Source: Laguncularia racemosa (Eukaryota > Streptophyta > Magnoliopsida > Myrtales > Combretaceae). From it: 64,000 bases of DNA. Each line of letters starts with the position of its first letter. Within the stretch, counting starts at the first letter, position 1. Below the pieces are notes generated by a model. The model was not told the DNA's origin, did no database searches, and saw only the letters and a program-made list of their open reading frames with translations. Below, in pieces: positions 34,133 through 47,300 of this stretch. Made by a program: the position numbers and the translations under genes. Where the stretch lies: NCBI GenBank assembly GCA_037954665.1, contig JBBMOL010000046.1, forward strand, positions 620,001 to 684,000, given 5' to 3'.

Positions 34133-37000
34133 TAGGGGTGGAAATGTAGGCCAAACGGGCCAGCCCGCTGTGACCCTCATCGACCCATGGATTGAAGTGG
34201 GTTGGCCTGCGTTGGCCTACACCTTATATAAGCCAAAAACACCAACCCAACCCGCCCTACGAGCCAACGTGGGTTAGGCAAGCCGACCCACCAACTTGCA
34301 GAAAAACACAATTTTTTTTATTATTATATATTACAAATTTACAATATATAAGTTCTGATAAAAATATGATTTTTTTTTTAGAGCACAACATGGCATACTA
34401 GCATTGATTATATATATATTTAAATCTTTATTGTACCACAATGCCCTAATATGGCATGCTTTATTATCAGTGGACTATATAACAGTAACATACAATAATT
34501 AGATGAAACTAACAACTAAATAAAAATTTGAAAAAAAAAAAAATCTTAAACCTCATATGATAGAGAACAAAACAACCTCAAACGATAATCAAGAAAATGT
34601 AGCAATTATCACATAGTCTTTTTCACTAATTATACAAGAAAAACAAAGTCCATAATAAAGGGAAAAAAAAAACTATTGAAACACCCATCATTGCTTCTTC
34701 TTCTTCATATGTCTATCGGACTATCAATCATCATCATCATCATCAACAACCAAATTCAAGTCCCCCTTTGATGAAGTAGTCCCACTCACACTGTCTTTTT
34801 CTTCATCTGCAATTCACCAAATCACACATATAATTAAATGTTAAGAGCTTAAAATAATATGTTAAAAGAAAATATTACCAAAAGAAAAAGAAAAAAATCA
34901 CCTTCACAAGAAAATCCTTGTAACTAATTACATGTACAAATTAAAGCTTCCACATTTGATGAAAGCATAGAACTACGATACTTATTAAGCACACAAGCAC
35001 CAATACTGAAAGCTGACTTAGACACTACATGGTAATTGGAATGCTGAGTACATTAGAGGCCATGATGTATAAATCAAGTTACCTTTAGCTTTGAGTCTTT
35101 CAATATTGTAATACATCTAATTCTAAGTAGAAGTTCATATCCATTACTAGCTCATCTAGATAAAGATCTAAGGAAAACTTACCAAAATTTTGTACTTTTA
35201 CTTGGCAGTATTCCTACATTATTAAGGGAAAAACTAATTAAATATTGATGTAAAATATGAAAAAAATATCATTAAAAAATAAATTAAGTTATTATTGAAC
35301 TTACATCTAATGTATAAAAATCAATCCCCAAAGCTTTTCTAATTTTCAAGTTTTGTGTTGCTGCTCCTTTACCTCCATCTCCAAATGTGTCTTGTGCTTG
35401 AGAAAATGATCCAACTTGAGGACTTCTAAATATGTGATCGATTTTTCTCTTGTCATATTCTCTAAAGAGCTTATATAGCCTACTCTTTATGTTAGCAAAC
35501 TTTTCTTCACAAGCGAGATGATCAATTTTATTAAAGCAGAACCTTAAAAAATTAAACTTCATCCAAGGATCAAGGACTGCTCCAAGTGTAAGGACAATAC
35601 TATATTCCCTCCAATATTTATCGAACTTTTGTTTCATTTTAATACACATCTCCCTTATGACATGATCTTCACTACTAAAATTTTCATTCAACAAACATTC
35701 AATTCTCCATACTTGGAAGAAATAGAGATTTGAATTTAGATACAAGGATCCTGACATCAAATTGGTGATAATATAAAAAGAGTTCAAAAACTTACATATC
35801 TTCTCTACTCTTCCCCACTCATTCATTGTTGGACAATACTTATAATGAGAATCATTTAATTGAAGACAACAAAAAGCATGTTAATACTTGGGTATGCTAT
35901 CAAGCATAAAGTAAGTGGAATTCTATCTAGTAGTTACATCAAAGCGCAAATCAACACTAGTATTAATGTCACCAACTTGTTGAACATACTCCTAAAAATA
36001 TTTCATTCTACCCTTGGAGCCCTTAACATGCTTTACACTCTCCCTTATTTTATGCAAAACTTCACTACTTACCGTCAACCCCTCTTTAACAATTAAATAA
36101 AAAAATACAAGCACAACATCTAATATGGAAAAACTCATCCCCACATAATAAACTATTTTGTAAGTTGAGTTGCTTTTTCAAGAAATCTTGCGTGTAGTCA
36201 TTTGTAGATGCATTATCCAATGTAAGGGAGAATATCTTTTTATCTATCCCAATTTTTCTAAAATTCAAATATTTTCTTAGATAGCTCAAAACCTAAGTGA
36301 GGAGGGGGCATTTTACAAAAAGGAAAGAATCTTATTATTAAGTTTCCATTTGTCATCGACAAAATGACTAGTCAAACGAATATATCATTTACTAGTGGAA
36401 GCAGTGTATACATCAGAAGTCAAACAAACTCTCTCTTGAATTTTCTACAAAATTTGTTTCAAATTATCCTTTTGAGCCAAATATAAATTCCAAACATTTA
36501 ATGTAGCAGTTTTCCTAGAAATTGGCTTATAATCAAGACTATGTAGTCATCATGTACTCAACAAATGAAAATAGGAGATCATGTTCAATAATAGCCATTG
36601 ACATTATCTCACGAGCAACTTTTGAATTTGGCTTTCTTAACCTTAATTTACCGGCATGATCAATTATCATATCACCAACATCATTATATTTAGGAACTTA
36701 ACTCAAATGACACTTTCCCATATGTCGAAGTAAAGTTGAAGTTCCATGTGTATGTCCCCCCAATAACATATTCATTTCACACCCTTTACATTTAGCTCTA
36801 CTTTTACCATCTTTCCCAACACCTATTCTTGTAATTTTTTCCTAAACGCAAGAACTACTTAGTCGAGCCTTCTTACCTGCGAGTTCTTCAGATTGAGAAG
36901 ATCTTGCGTATGCATTAGCATTAGGCCCACCGACTTTAGACACATCATCTACATTTATAAGTTGTATTTTATTTGTAGTGTTACTGCTTGTAGGATCCAT
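34133..37000 (-). mobile_element. hAT-superfamily DNA transposon
   Basis: The low-coordinate end begins TAGGGGTGGAAATGTAGGCC followed by GGGCCAGCCCG, a standard plant hAT terminus and subterminal region. A transposase pseudogene fills the interior on the minus strand. I could not find the other end: no CCACCCCT-like terminus or matching 8-bp duplication was seen above 37000, so the true upper limit is unknown. Confidence 0.75.
34728..37000 (-). pseudogene. hAT transposase (zinc finger BED, RICESLEEPER-like)
   Basis: Cut-and-paste transposase, broken. The ATG is at 37000-36998 (MDPTSSNTTNKIQL). A BED-type finger follows with KCKGCEMN and TLLRHMGKCH (about 36720-36800), preceded by a stop in place of the usual Trp (SSCV*EKITRIG). 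Then SDVYTA and HFVDDKWKLNNKILSF (about 36330-36430), SLTLDNASTNDYTQDF (36086-36289), and the open stretch 35284-35826 with VEKICKFLNSFYIITNLMSG, YWREYSIVLTLGAVLDPWMK. The C-terminal dimerisation block (SKSAFSIGACVLNKYRSS) lies at about 34930-35030. The frame ends in six Asp codons near 34728. Many stops. Confidence 0.88.
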
Positions 37001-37137
37001 TTTGAAAATACATCAACAAAAAAAAAATACTAGAATACGAAATTACAGATGTTGTACCTACACCAAAAATAAAATTTGTCAAACAACTAACTTACTACAG
37101 AAATCATAATTAATACATAATATAGATGTTTCCCTTC

Positions 37138-37285
37138 CCTTCCCAACCTTAAACTTAAACTTTAGAACCCCTAAACCCTAAAACCTAAACCCCAAAGAGA
37201 AATGGCCAAACGGTCGAACCCTTAGAACCCAAACCTTAAACCTAAACCCCAAAGCTCAACAACCAAATGGTTAAACCCCCAAACC
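37138..37285 (+). repeat. degenerate telomere-like repeats
   Basis: Variants of the plant telomere unit CCCTAAA recur (AACCCCTAAACCCTAAAACC; CCTTAAACCTAAACCCC) and a block of about 75 bases is roughly duplicated (37160 and 37225). Too short and too degenerate for a true chromosome end. Confidence 0.6.
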
Positions 37286-40200
37286 CCACACCATAGCACA
37301 TCCTCATAAAATTATTAAAAAAAATGCAACTAGAGGATGAGTGACTAATGACAAAAGATTGATAAGTGGCTAGGAGACCGTCGAATTGGGGACAACAAAT
37401 AAGGAGTGGCTGACGAGAGGATAACGACAACAAGTGAAGAGGAGTAGAGGACAAAGAGGTCATCTAGGTGGAGGTCAACACCATATAGTTAAAGTAACTA
37501 ACCAAGAGACTTACTCAGTGAAAACCTAACTAAGTATATCTAAACTAAACTATATCTAAACACCTTATCTGACAAGCTTTAATTCTTTGTCCAATTAGAG
37601 CCGATTCTACTTATGAATAATTGGTCCAACTTTAGTCAAATAATCACACACAACTTGCAAGGAAAATTCACCAAGAAGAGGTTGGTTATACTTCTTCAAA
37701 ATTGTGTGAACCTTAGGCCAATTTTTCCACATGTTACTTAAACTTCTCTTCCTTTTTTTGGACATGGAACTTAGGTAGATTTGCTAAGCCAAAATCTTTG
37801 AAAATCTTATCCAAAATAGTAGAAATGACCCTCTATTATTACCTTCATCATTGCCTATCAAATGAGGCTAGATGTAACACCTAAATGGGCATGAATTTCA
37901 AGCTAAATTTCACCTACATGCTCTTATCCAAAGAGCAATAATTACAAACAAACAAACAAACCAAGCTTATTATATAAGATTGGAATAGTCAAAGTTAGGT
38001 AAATTTCTCACTTTTTTACCCCACATGTGCCAGCCTTGCATCTACTCCCTTTCCTTTTCCTCTTTCACTTCTGCACTCATCCAATTAACTTAAGGAAGCA
38101 GCAAATTACCCTAACCCCACACACCAATTCTTTTTCCAAACCAACAAGTGATTTCCAAGAATAGAGGACCACTTATACATCAAATATCTTACATTCAAAG
38201 GGTAAGAAATTTCACTTTCCAAGAAGTTAGGTAAGACTTTTAGTTGGTTTCTAGAAGTTTAGATACTAATCCTAATTAATTTCCATGTTTTAAGGTCATG
38301 ATCATAGGAATCTTCCAAAATCTTCAACAAGAAGGTAATCTCTATCTATTCTTATTATCTTCATAGTATATTCCCCGAATAATATATTAGCACTTTCGTA
38401 TTTCCTAAGTTTTGTAGGTTTCTACTTTTGTGCGAATCTAAAGGTTATCCTCAAAACCATAAGACCGTTTCATTTTCTTTTTAGTTATATACAATAGAAT
38501 ATCTCTTGAGCATACTATTATCATATTCTAGAATCATTTTAAAAGATATCAAACTCTATCTTAAGTTTCTATAAAAGCTTCAATTCTTAAAAGATTTTAA
38601 TACTTCCCGAGCACTTTGGACCTATTCTTGAACCCATGACTATTTATGACTTCTTTTTGGACTAATCCATGACTTTTCCCTATTCTTATACCTATGATTA
38701 GAAATATGGATCATGATTTGACAGCATGACTCACTGTAACAAGGACCCAAGCGAGGACCTAAATGAAGGGCCATATACTTGGACCTAAGACTATGGACCG
38801 GTGGCTTATAGACTTAAACTATTATAACATAAAACTTTAAAAGATACTCTAAAAGACTTATGTAAGACTTGGGGTTAGGATCAGGATACTAGTTAGTGTG
38901 TGTTAGTTTTAATTATTCTTATGTATATCTCTTTATGTTCATTTATTTGGTTGTATCAGATGATACCCAAATACTACTACGACTCTTGAATTATAGACAT
39001 ATGAGTATTATTGATGATTTCCACTTGCTTGTGCTTGTAGAGGTAATTGCACCTAAAATTGAAAGTTAATGAACTTCGTGCATGTGACATATGTGTTTAG
39101 ATTGATTGCTTGGTTGAAATTGGCTAAAAAAGGGAAAACTACATGTGATTATAATTGTTTGACTGTTGGATGCATGTGTGAAAGTTAGTTGGTCACCTAT
39201 AAAGTTATGGTAAGAATATCGAAGCTATAATATAAAATGAGTCATGCATGGCATCCCTTGCATTTATCCTACTATTTACCATCACAGTCACACAAGAAAT
39301 AAAAAGATGTCCTAAGTCAATGTCCTATTCTATCAATATAAACTATGTGATTTTGAGGATTGTCATGTATTGATAAGAATTTGTGTTCATTATTCTATTT
39401 TAGGCATATATACATCTAAAGGTGCAGTAGCTAGGAAGAACATCTTTTATTTCATTCTCTTGAGGTGTCAGTCAAGGGATCCTTCCCCTTAAGCTCTATA
39501 TTATTTGTTAAAGTTGAACCAATAACTCTTAAGGCCTAAGTAGCCAAGGATGTGTGCTAAGTGATACCTTACTAGATAGCTTGGACTCTAATAGAATTAC
39601 AAGATCTTCAACCTAAGGTCAAAAGGAGGTATAAAGTATATATAAATATCCTTAGACTTCATATAATTTCCGAATGACTACGTGTTATATTTGCATATGT
39701 TTGTTCATCCATCTCATGTAATTGTGATAACTTACTCACTTTTGCGTGAAATGTGATTTTGACGTGGTATTCTCACTAAGATATAATTTACACTCCTATA
39801 ATCTTCTACTTTTGTAGGCATCATACTAGTTTTACCTTAATAGAACTTAGATTTCAATGAGCTTCTACAAGTTAGCATCAAGTGAGCGAGTGAGAAAGAA
39901 GATGATTGATTAGAAATTTATGTTTAGAATGGCTTTTATTTATCTTTGGAAGAATGTAATATTTAATCGTTAAACTTGATTATGTCTGTAAGACCTTATA
40001 TTTTACAATACCTTCTATTAAGGAAGAAATGTTTTTAAGAGACATATTTAACTTTGAACTCTTAACTTGTTGGTAGTTTCTAAAGTAACAACACCTTATG
40101 TATCATATTGAAACCTTTGTATAATGTCATACAGCTAATCAACATGGTGAACTATTATAACTAAAATGCCTCTGGAGTGTAACATCCTAGGTCTAACATA

Positions 40201-41103
40201 GGCTACGAAATAGTGAAATCAGCAATTGAACTATCAAACGTAGAGCTACCTACTAACACCAAATGTTTAACATATCTTAAAATCGGGTTTTAAGTAGTAT
40301 GTTTTTTAGAATATTTTAAGTTTGGTATAATTTTGAATTTTTTTTTTTCCTTTCCCCCTTTTTACATCGATTCGAAATACAAAGGTTAGTCCATTTCCAT
40401 TGTTAAAAGTACACGGAATTCCATCCACATGGCCGTACCTCACCTCAATGTTCTATTCTTAACCTTTTTCTTTCAGCTAATCATATCATATACCTGTAAT
40501 AGTGACACTGCCCAGATGAGAACGAAATGAACGTGTAAAAAGTCTTCATTCATATTCCAATTGCTAGCCTAGCAAATGCAAACACAACAAAGCTTATCCT
40601 CTGATCTGAGTAATGAACGATATATTTTTACCGCTGGACCGATTTTCCCATAACAGAATGACTACCAGAAAGACTAAATAATTAACATAAATCAGCAAAG
40701 CTAACAAAGATGTCAAATCTTGGGGCTTTGGATATACTTCTTTTCTAACCTACCTATTTTGAGTGAGAAGGATGATAAGATGTACAAAAAGTGCAAGTGA
40801 AGAGTGCAGGTGACGCAAGGCTTGCCTGCTTTGCCAGAGATCATGCAGGGTTTCAATCATAAGATTATGAACAAGATTGGTAGGAGTACTAAGGAAATCG
40901 TGCATTTGAAGGTTAAACAATTCAACACAGCACATCACCTATCACAAACAATTTGAGCAGATTTCAAATACTCTATACATCCCTAAAGCCTACAACACCC
41001 TTTTTACATGCATAAACACCTTTCCCAGAGATGTCATCACAGAACAAAGAACCCCCATGTGGGGCATCCGTAGAATGGGGTCCGGAAATTTTATGTAAAC
41101 ACA
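37286..41103. other. no gene recognised; includes the kinase gene's 3' flank
   Basis: AT-rich, stops in all frames. TGTAACACCTAAATGGG at 37872 and GTGTAACATCC at 40177 resemble gypsy LTR ends, but no pair could be aligned. The last few hundred bases (40700-41103) should contain the 3' untranslated region of the minus-strand kinase gene; I saw no clear AATAAA there. Confidence 0.45.
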
Positions 41104-41314
41104 TCACCGACCAGACATGAAAGAGATAGCTCTTCTAAAATCTAAAGGCCCTAGTGCTGACTCAGGTAAAGCTTTGCCATCTGGCATCCAGAATCCACCT
41201 TTATGTGGCACCATGACTTGAGGTGGTGTCCCCGTTATACTTCCAACATGGGTAGATGAAACTTCTTTCTTTTTCTTCACAAATTCAAAGAAACGTGCCA
41301 CTTGACTTGCATAT
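41104..41314 (-). CDS. dNK: kinase gene exon 5
   Basis: 211 bases. Acceptor TTTTGCAG|ATATGC at 41315/41314; its first base completes the split Gln codon. Encodes QVARFFEFVKKKKE, a Gly/Pro-rich piece, and the end DFRRAISFMSGR. TGA at 41106-41104. Confidence 0.93.
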
Positions 41315-44300
41315 CTGCAAAAGAGAATATATATATAAAAGGTTAATACAAACTACCAAAAACAAAGGCCGTTAATGGAATAAATGACAGTAGTATATTT
41401 TTTAACATTTCAGCACCTAGTCACCAACACAGAACTGAAAGTAAAATAATCAATTAAAGATTATGTTAATTGAAAGGGTAAAACACACTGACTGAAACAA
41501 GGCAATTTATATGTTTTATGAACTTCATAGTGTCTTTTGGAGTTACTTGTTTGTCATTGCAAAGAAAATGATAAAGCAAGCAGAGCCAATAATGAAGAAA
41601 TCTCTAGCAAAGTGGTGACTGCTATCATTCCTCTAAAACCAATAACAGCAGGGACTCAAGTGTGCTCTCCTCCAAGTAAGACCGGTCTAGGCATACCTAA
41701 ACTAGGTGTAGGGAATAGGACCCACAAGGGAAGTTCTGGCACACCTTTGTGGAAGTCAATCCACAAGCCTTTCGAACAGTACGGACAAACTGTAGGGAAA
41801 GTGTTTTTGGAGGGTGTGATACAGTCAGATACCAGAGGAAACTACCGTATCCAAGGACCAAAGTGGCAAAATTCCTCTGAAGAACTAGAGGAAATCACTG
41901 TGATGTTAATAGCATTTCCATGTGGTATGAGTTTGAAGAACCCAAGTGGGCCTCTGAAAACTAGTTCAGACGATGCTTTACACCATCCTCTGGCAGTCCC
42001 ATTGCTGCAAGATTACACTCCTCAGACAGATGAAAATAAATGGAATCTACCACAACAGCTATAATCTAATTTTAGAATCCATGGTTCAATCAAACCAAGT
42101 ATGGCAGTTTGGATGGGGCAATGCAGGGTCTAATAGCAACTCCAGAATTCCAGTCTCAGATTATAATATCTTGGCATAATAGGACTGGCAGCAGCAGTAT
42201 GCTGCATGTGAAGGGGGTGAAACTCCACAAAGTCAGGTTGCTGCTTTGACACCACATCCAATATTAGAGAGAAGATTTTATTCTTTGTCAAATTATCAGA
42301 CTCATGTGCTGCTTAAGCCTAGTTTCTAAGCTATTACCCACCGAACTTCGAGTTTCTTCTGTGATATAGGTCCAGAGACACTTGGAGGTGTGAACCACAT
42401 GCTAACTGGCTATCCAGTTGCAATTGTATAAGTCACATGTAATTTCACAACTGGGTGTCATGAAATACAACAGTAATATCTATATCAGATAACAACAGAA
42501 TATCCCAAAGACGGTTGGAGAAACTCACAAGCTTCAAGATTTAACACAATATTTACAGAAAGATAAGAAGATCAGCTGGTTTACATTTTGCTAATATTCA
42601 AAAAAAAATTTAGTAATTGACAGCTTGACCCACATTGGCTTTACATGGCATTTACAGAAAATGGAAATGCGGATGATGGCAAAGGAGAGAAACCAATCCA
42701 AATGCACAAATAAGAAGACTACCATCGGTCTTCTGTTGTTAAAAGTAGATTAATTAAATAGAACTGCAAAGCAAAAGAACGCGTTCTTACTGTCTCTTAG
42801 CTTCAATGTCCTTGCTAAAGTCAATGTTGGGTTCACAATCAAGGACAAGAGCAGGAACCTGAAAATGATCCAACTTAGAAACATTCCTGCATTCGCCTGG
42901 AATGAATCAAGTAAATGTGAAATTAATACCTTTTGGATACTTGAATGCATATGATTGCCCTCCAAATAGAATACTCGGTCTCTTATTTCAGGATGAAGCG
43001 AACTGTCAGCAAGTGTAATTGGCTTACTCACAGACAATATTCCATGATTCCCACTTTGAAATGGGAAAAGCCAGCTCTCATGTTTTTCATGCAAGTCACA
43101 GAGATAATCCAAGGTAACCCTGCCCTCCTCTGCTCTCTTCCGTAACTTCATTCTTTGGAGGCAGGTATCAGGGCTTGCCCTTAGGTAGATGAAGCCATCA
43201 GGAATCAGTCCAGGTAAGGATGATACAACAGGATCAAACCATGAGTCATAAATACTAATCTCCATCTCATTCATCCACTTTGCTTCATGGACAGCTCTCA
43301 CAAATACCTTAGTTAACAATTAGAAATACAACTGCATCAGTCAGAAGAATTTAAGAATACAAGTGTTTCTTATTTTGTAACTAACATTCCTATATTACTC
43401 CAGTTAAATTAGTCCTTCTATTGGAAAAAGAAAGGGTACAGTGACAACCACTGGAAACTATCAATATAATAGAAATATCCCAAATTTTTTCCAATGTTGT
43501 TCCCATAGGTCATTTGTATGAATATGCAATTGTAGTTGTTTTTGAAGGTCAATCCGTTGCCTAAGTCAACTCCTAGTAAACACTAAAAATGCCAATTCAA
43601 GGAAAATTATTGATGAATTCACCTTAAAAAATAATTATACATGTATATTTATAGAAAAGACATGCTATTGCATTGAAGGAGAAATTTTGCAGAGTCAATA
43701 TTGCTTAACAGATGCAACTGTGTCATTTTTCAAATTCATTATGTAGTTCCTAGGGGCATTCACTATAATTTACCCAAACAAAATGTGGAAATAAAACTCT
43801 CGAACTTTCCTAAAGCTTGAGATCCAAACACTCAGTATTATATCCATCCTAAAAATGTCAGCTCTATTCTAAAATAATTAGAATAGGATAATAGCACATT
43901 ACACTTATCTTGTTACTTTATTTCCATATATACTATTATCTTTAAGCAATATTGCGGTTCTGTTTGTTTCTGGCATGCTAGATTGAAAGATTATGTATAA
44001 AATTCTATTCCAGAGAAAAAAAAAAGGTTTTTCTATCTAAATTAATGTTCAATAGCAAATGAGATAAAGGGTTATCTATTAAGGAGCTCTCGACCCTAGT
44101 CACTATAGAAAGCTTGAGACATAAGCAAATGCAAATCCATTTATAAAAACAAGTCTGCCACCAATCACACCTTAACTAGATCCATTACTCATGCTTGGAA
44201 CAACTTGGTATCAGAGCCAATTGTCATGGAGAATTCATCAGATCTGAAAGATCAACTAGCCACATTCTCGCTCAATAATACAACGACCAAACCAGTTATA

Positions 44301-47300
44301 AGAGAAATAAGAGAGAGCAACTGTAGTGACCAGAAGCTTCAACCCTAGCCATGCGTCTGACAGAGACAGCTCATTAAGTAGGAGAATTAAGTGGTACCCA
44401 TACTTCACTCACTCCAGCAACATCTAATCATGGTAAAGGTGTGAGCAAGGTTCCAAGTAGCAATGAGGCAAATACAAGTGAGGGGAGCCCTAATCTAATG
44501 GAGTTGTGTAGATGGTGGTGCACATCTGAATGTAGTCAACTCCAGCAGTGGCAATGGCACAAATAACAAGTCTAGTGGTGTTCCAAGTGCAACTGCTGGT
44601 ACACTTAGTTTTTGGAAGAGTGAGCAATGAAAGAGATCTAGTTCAGGGTCAACGTACAATGAAAGGAGCAACATATCTGGTCAATTGGGTCACAGGAACA
44701 CGTAAGATATTGGCGTTAAAGGCACAATTCTAAGAGAGGCGTACATGGGTCTAAAGCGCTCGCCAGGAAACATCAGCGGAGGATGCAGCATCACGGTAGG
44801 GTGAGCATTGTTGGGAGAGGCATGGCAGCAATACCCAGTTTAGGATTCCAATGAGGGTCATAGAACCAAGATCCAAAGCTCTTTTAGTTCCATGTTGGAC
44901 CAACTTGGATTTTTTCATGTAAGACAAAATTGAGAACTCTTCAGGGTGGTTAAACAGATTTCAACAGATTTTTTGCCACCAAAGCACCCAAGAAGGCAAC
45001 CATGCAGGGTTGGGTGACTCAAGTGGTTATATAAGTAAAGTAAGTAAGAGACTGACTTAGGAAGGGAAATTGTCAAATGCTATTGTCAACTGGACTTTGG
45101 CCCTCTACTACAAGGTAACCAATCGAGAAAATTGATTAAGTAAAATTAAACAAGCACTGTAGAAGAATGGTAGAAGTTCCAAGTGCTGCTTGCAAGTGTG
45201 ACTGATGAATGACAGTAGGTAGCCATATTTATGGCAAGATTGACTGAAAATGGATGTGGAGATTCAAGAAACCCAACTTTGGTTATTGCTATGAAATGGC
45301 ACATGCCTTTTAGGAAAAATTGCATATTTACCACCACCATTTGCATGATGATGATGACGTAGCTCCACCAAAGGTGGTAGGAGCAACTCAACAAAGATGC
45401 AACCACGGAAGCTAATGCAGAATCCAAACGAACAAGCATCTCAAACAAAGATGCAACTGTGGAAGCTATTGCAGAATCCAAATAAACAATGTTCATTTGT
45501 CACTTGAGCCAGGCAGAGATGACAGAATGAAGAGTTTAAGTGGTTATGTTTGTATTTCGATGAACCATGTAGGCGAGGACATCACTATAAGGAGAATTTT
45601 GGTCCATACTGAAGGATAAAGGGAGTTTGAGGAAGATATCCAACTTTGCGATTGAGAACAGAAAGAAGAGCTAAGTGGTTATGTTTGTATTTCAATGAAT
45701 TGTGTAGGTGATGACATCATTATAAGGAGATGTTTTCGTCAACTTTGGAGGATGAAGGAGGCTGAACAAAGATATCCAACTTTGCAATTGAGGACAAGCT
45801 CATTGTCCAAGAGGGGTAATGTTAGGGACATTCATAAGTAATCAGAATACTACTTTATTTATTACTTTTAGGACATGTTAGATATCTAGTCATCTTTATT
45901 TTTGGCAAGTCAAGTCACAAAGACTTGTATAAATACATTATTTCCATAATAATAAAGGAAGCCTAGTCATTATTTAAATTAGCATTTAGTAGTTTCTGAG
46001 ATCCATTTCTCTCTTTACAAGTCCGAACCTCAATTACCATGCCAAGAAAGGTTGGAACATAAACAAGGGCAAATTTGTTCTTATGGATGCCTATGCCATC
46101 AGTTACCCCTTGACTAGATACCCAAGGAAATAACTAAAACTCCTGGTCAGCAGTTAATGCAATTGAAATAGTCCCCTTGCAGCCACCTACTGCCAAGCTC
46201 CCCCTAGAGTTCAGACCATTTTCATAGGAAGTGCAGAAGATTGACCAAGAACACACTGCCTTTTAGTTGCAGTACTATTCACCTATACCCCCAGACCACA
46301 ATGGTGGATAGGTATCAGAATAATTCCAGTTTCATGCACTTCCAAACCTCAAAAAGGTCTCAGGCTTTGTGTATAAGAGCAATACAACAGAACCTTGAGA
46401 GTTCTGAGAACTACAAAAACAAACAATGTCAACATGAGCTAAGATGTGGTCAGATGCAAACCATTCGGTCACTGAAAACACTTCTTTCCATCAACCTGAG
46501 CGGCTTAATTCCACCAGATGACTCTCTCTCCTGCATCACTCTAGTAACAAACACATAGTTTTGAAAAGTATATGCATATCTTTGTGGATCTGCATAGAAA
46601 GCATCCAGTATATTGAAGTGGTCAGGCCCCACATCTTGCCACTTGTTTATCGGTTCTGGGACCACCTCAACAAGATCACGCAGCTCAAGAGTTTCATTAG
46701 CAATCCTCTGAAGAAATGTTGTCTTCCCAACACTGATATTCCCCTCAACACAAAATGTAAGCCGCTTCTTGGGTGTGGGCTTTGAGTCTGAGTCAGAATC
46801 CTCCAACTCTTCCTCTACGCTCTCCCTGATGTAGGTTGTGATGCTTTCAGCATGGTTTTTATGGATGATTCCAACAGATGTCTGCAGATACTCAACCATC
46901 TTCTCACTAGACTTGCCAAAAAACTGCATAGGCGACAGAGCATGCTTGTGAGCAACAGAGTACAAACCATCCGTAGAAAGTCTAAAGACTGCAGGGATTT
47001 GCAGGACTGATAGACAAAAAAACAAACCCAGTACATCACAGAGAAACTGATAAAATCATTAACACACTAATGAACTTGAACACACATGCCCACCCACCAA
47101 GTAAAGGACAAGCAACAAAACAGCCAAGACATGTAATCTTAAGCTTGAAAAGAGAAAAGAAAAGAACGGAGTTCCCCCACATATACCAATAAAAGAAAGA
47201 GCATCAAAACAGCCAAGATATCTAATCTTAATCTTGAAAAAAGAAAAGAAAAGAACGGAGTTCCCCCACATATACCAATAAAAGAAACAGCCGCCTCTGT

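Noticed and set aside
37872..40190. An LTR pair suggested by TGTAACACC and GTGTAACATCC
   Set aside because: The short words match, but the following sequences do not align and no primer site or pol remnant lies between them.
46241..46785. Plus-strand open frames opposite kinase exon 2
   Set aside because: They mirror the strongly conserved kinase coding strand and carry no domain of their own.
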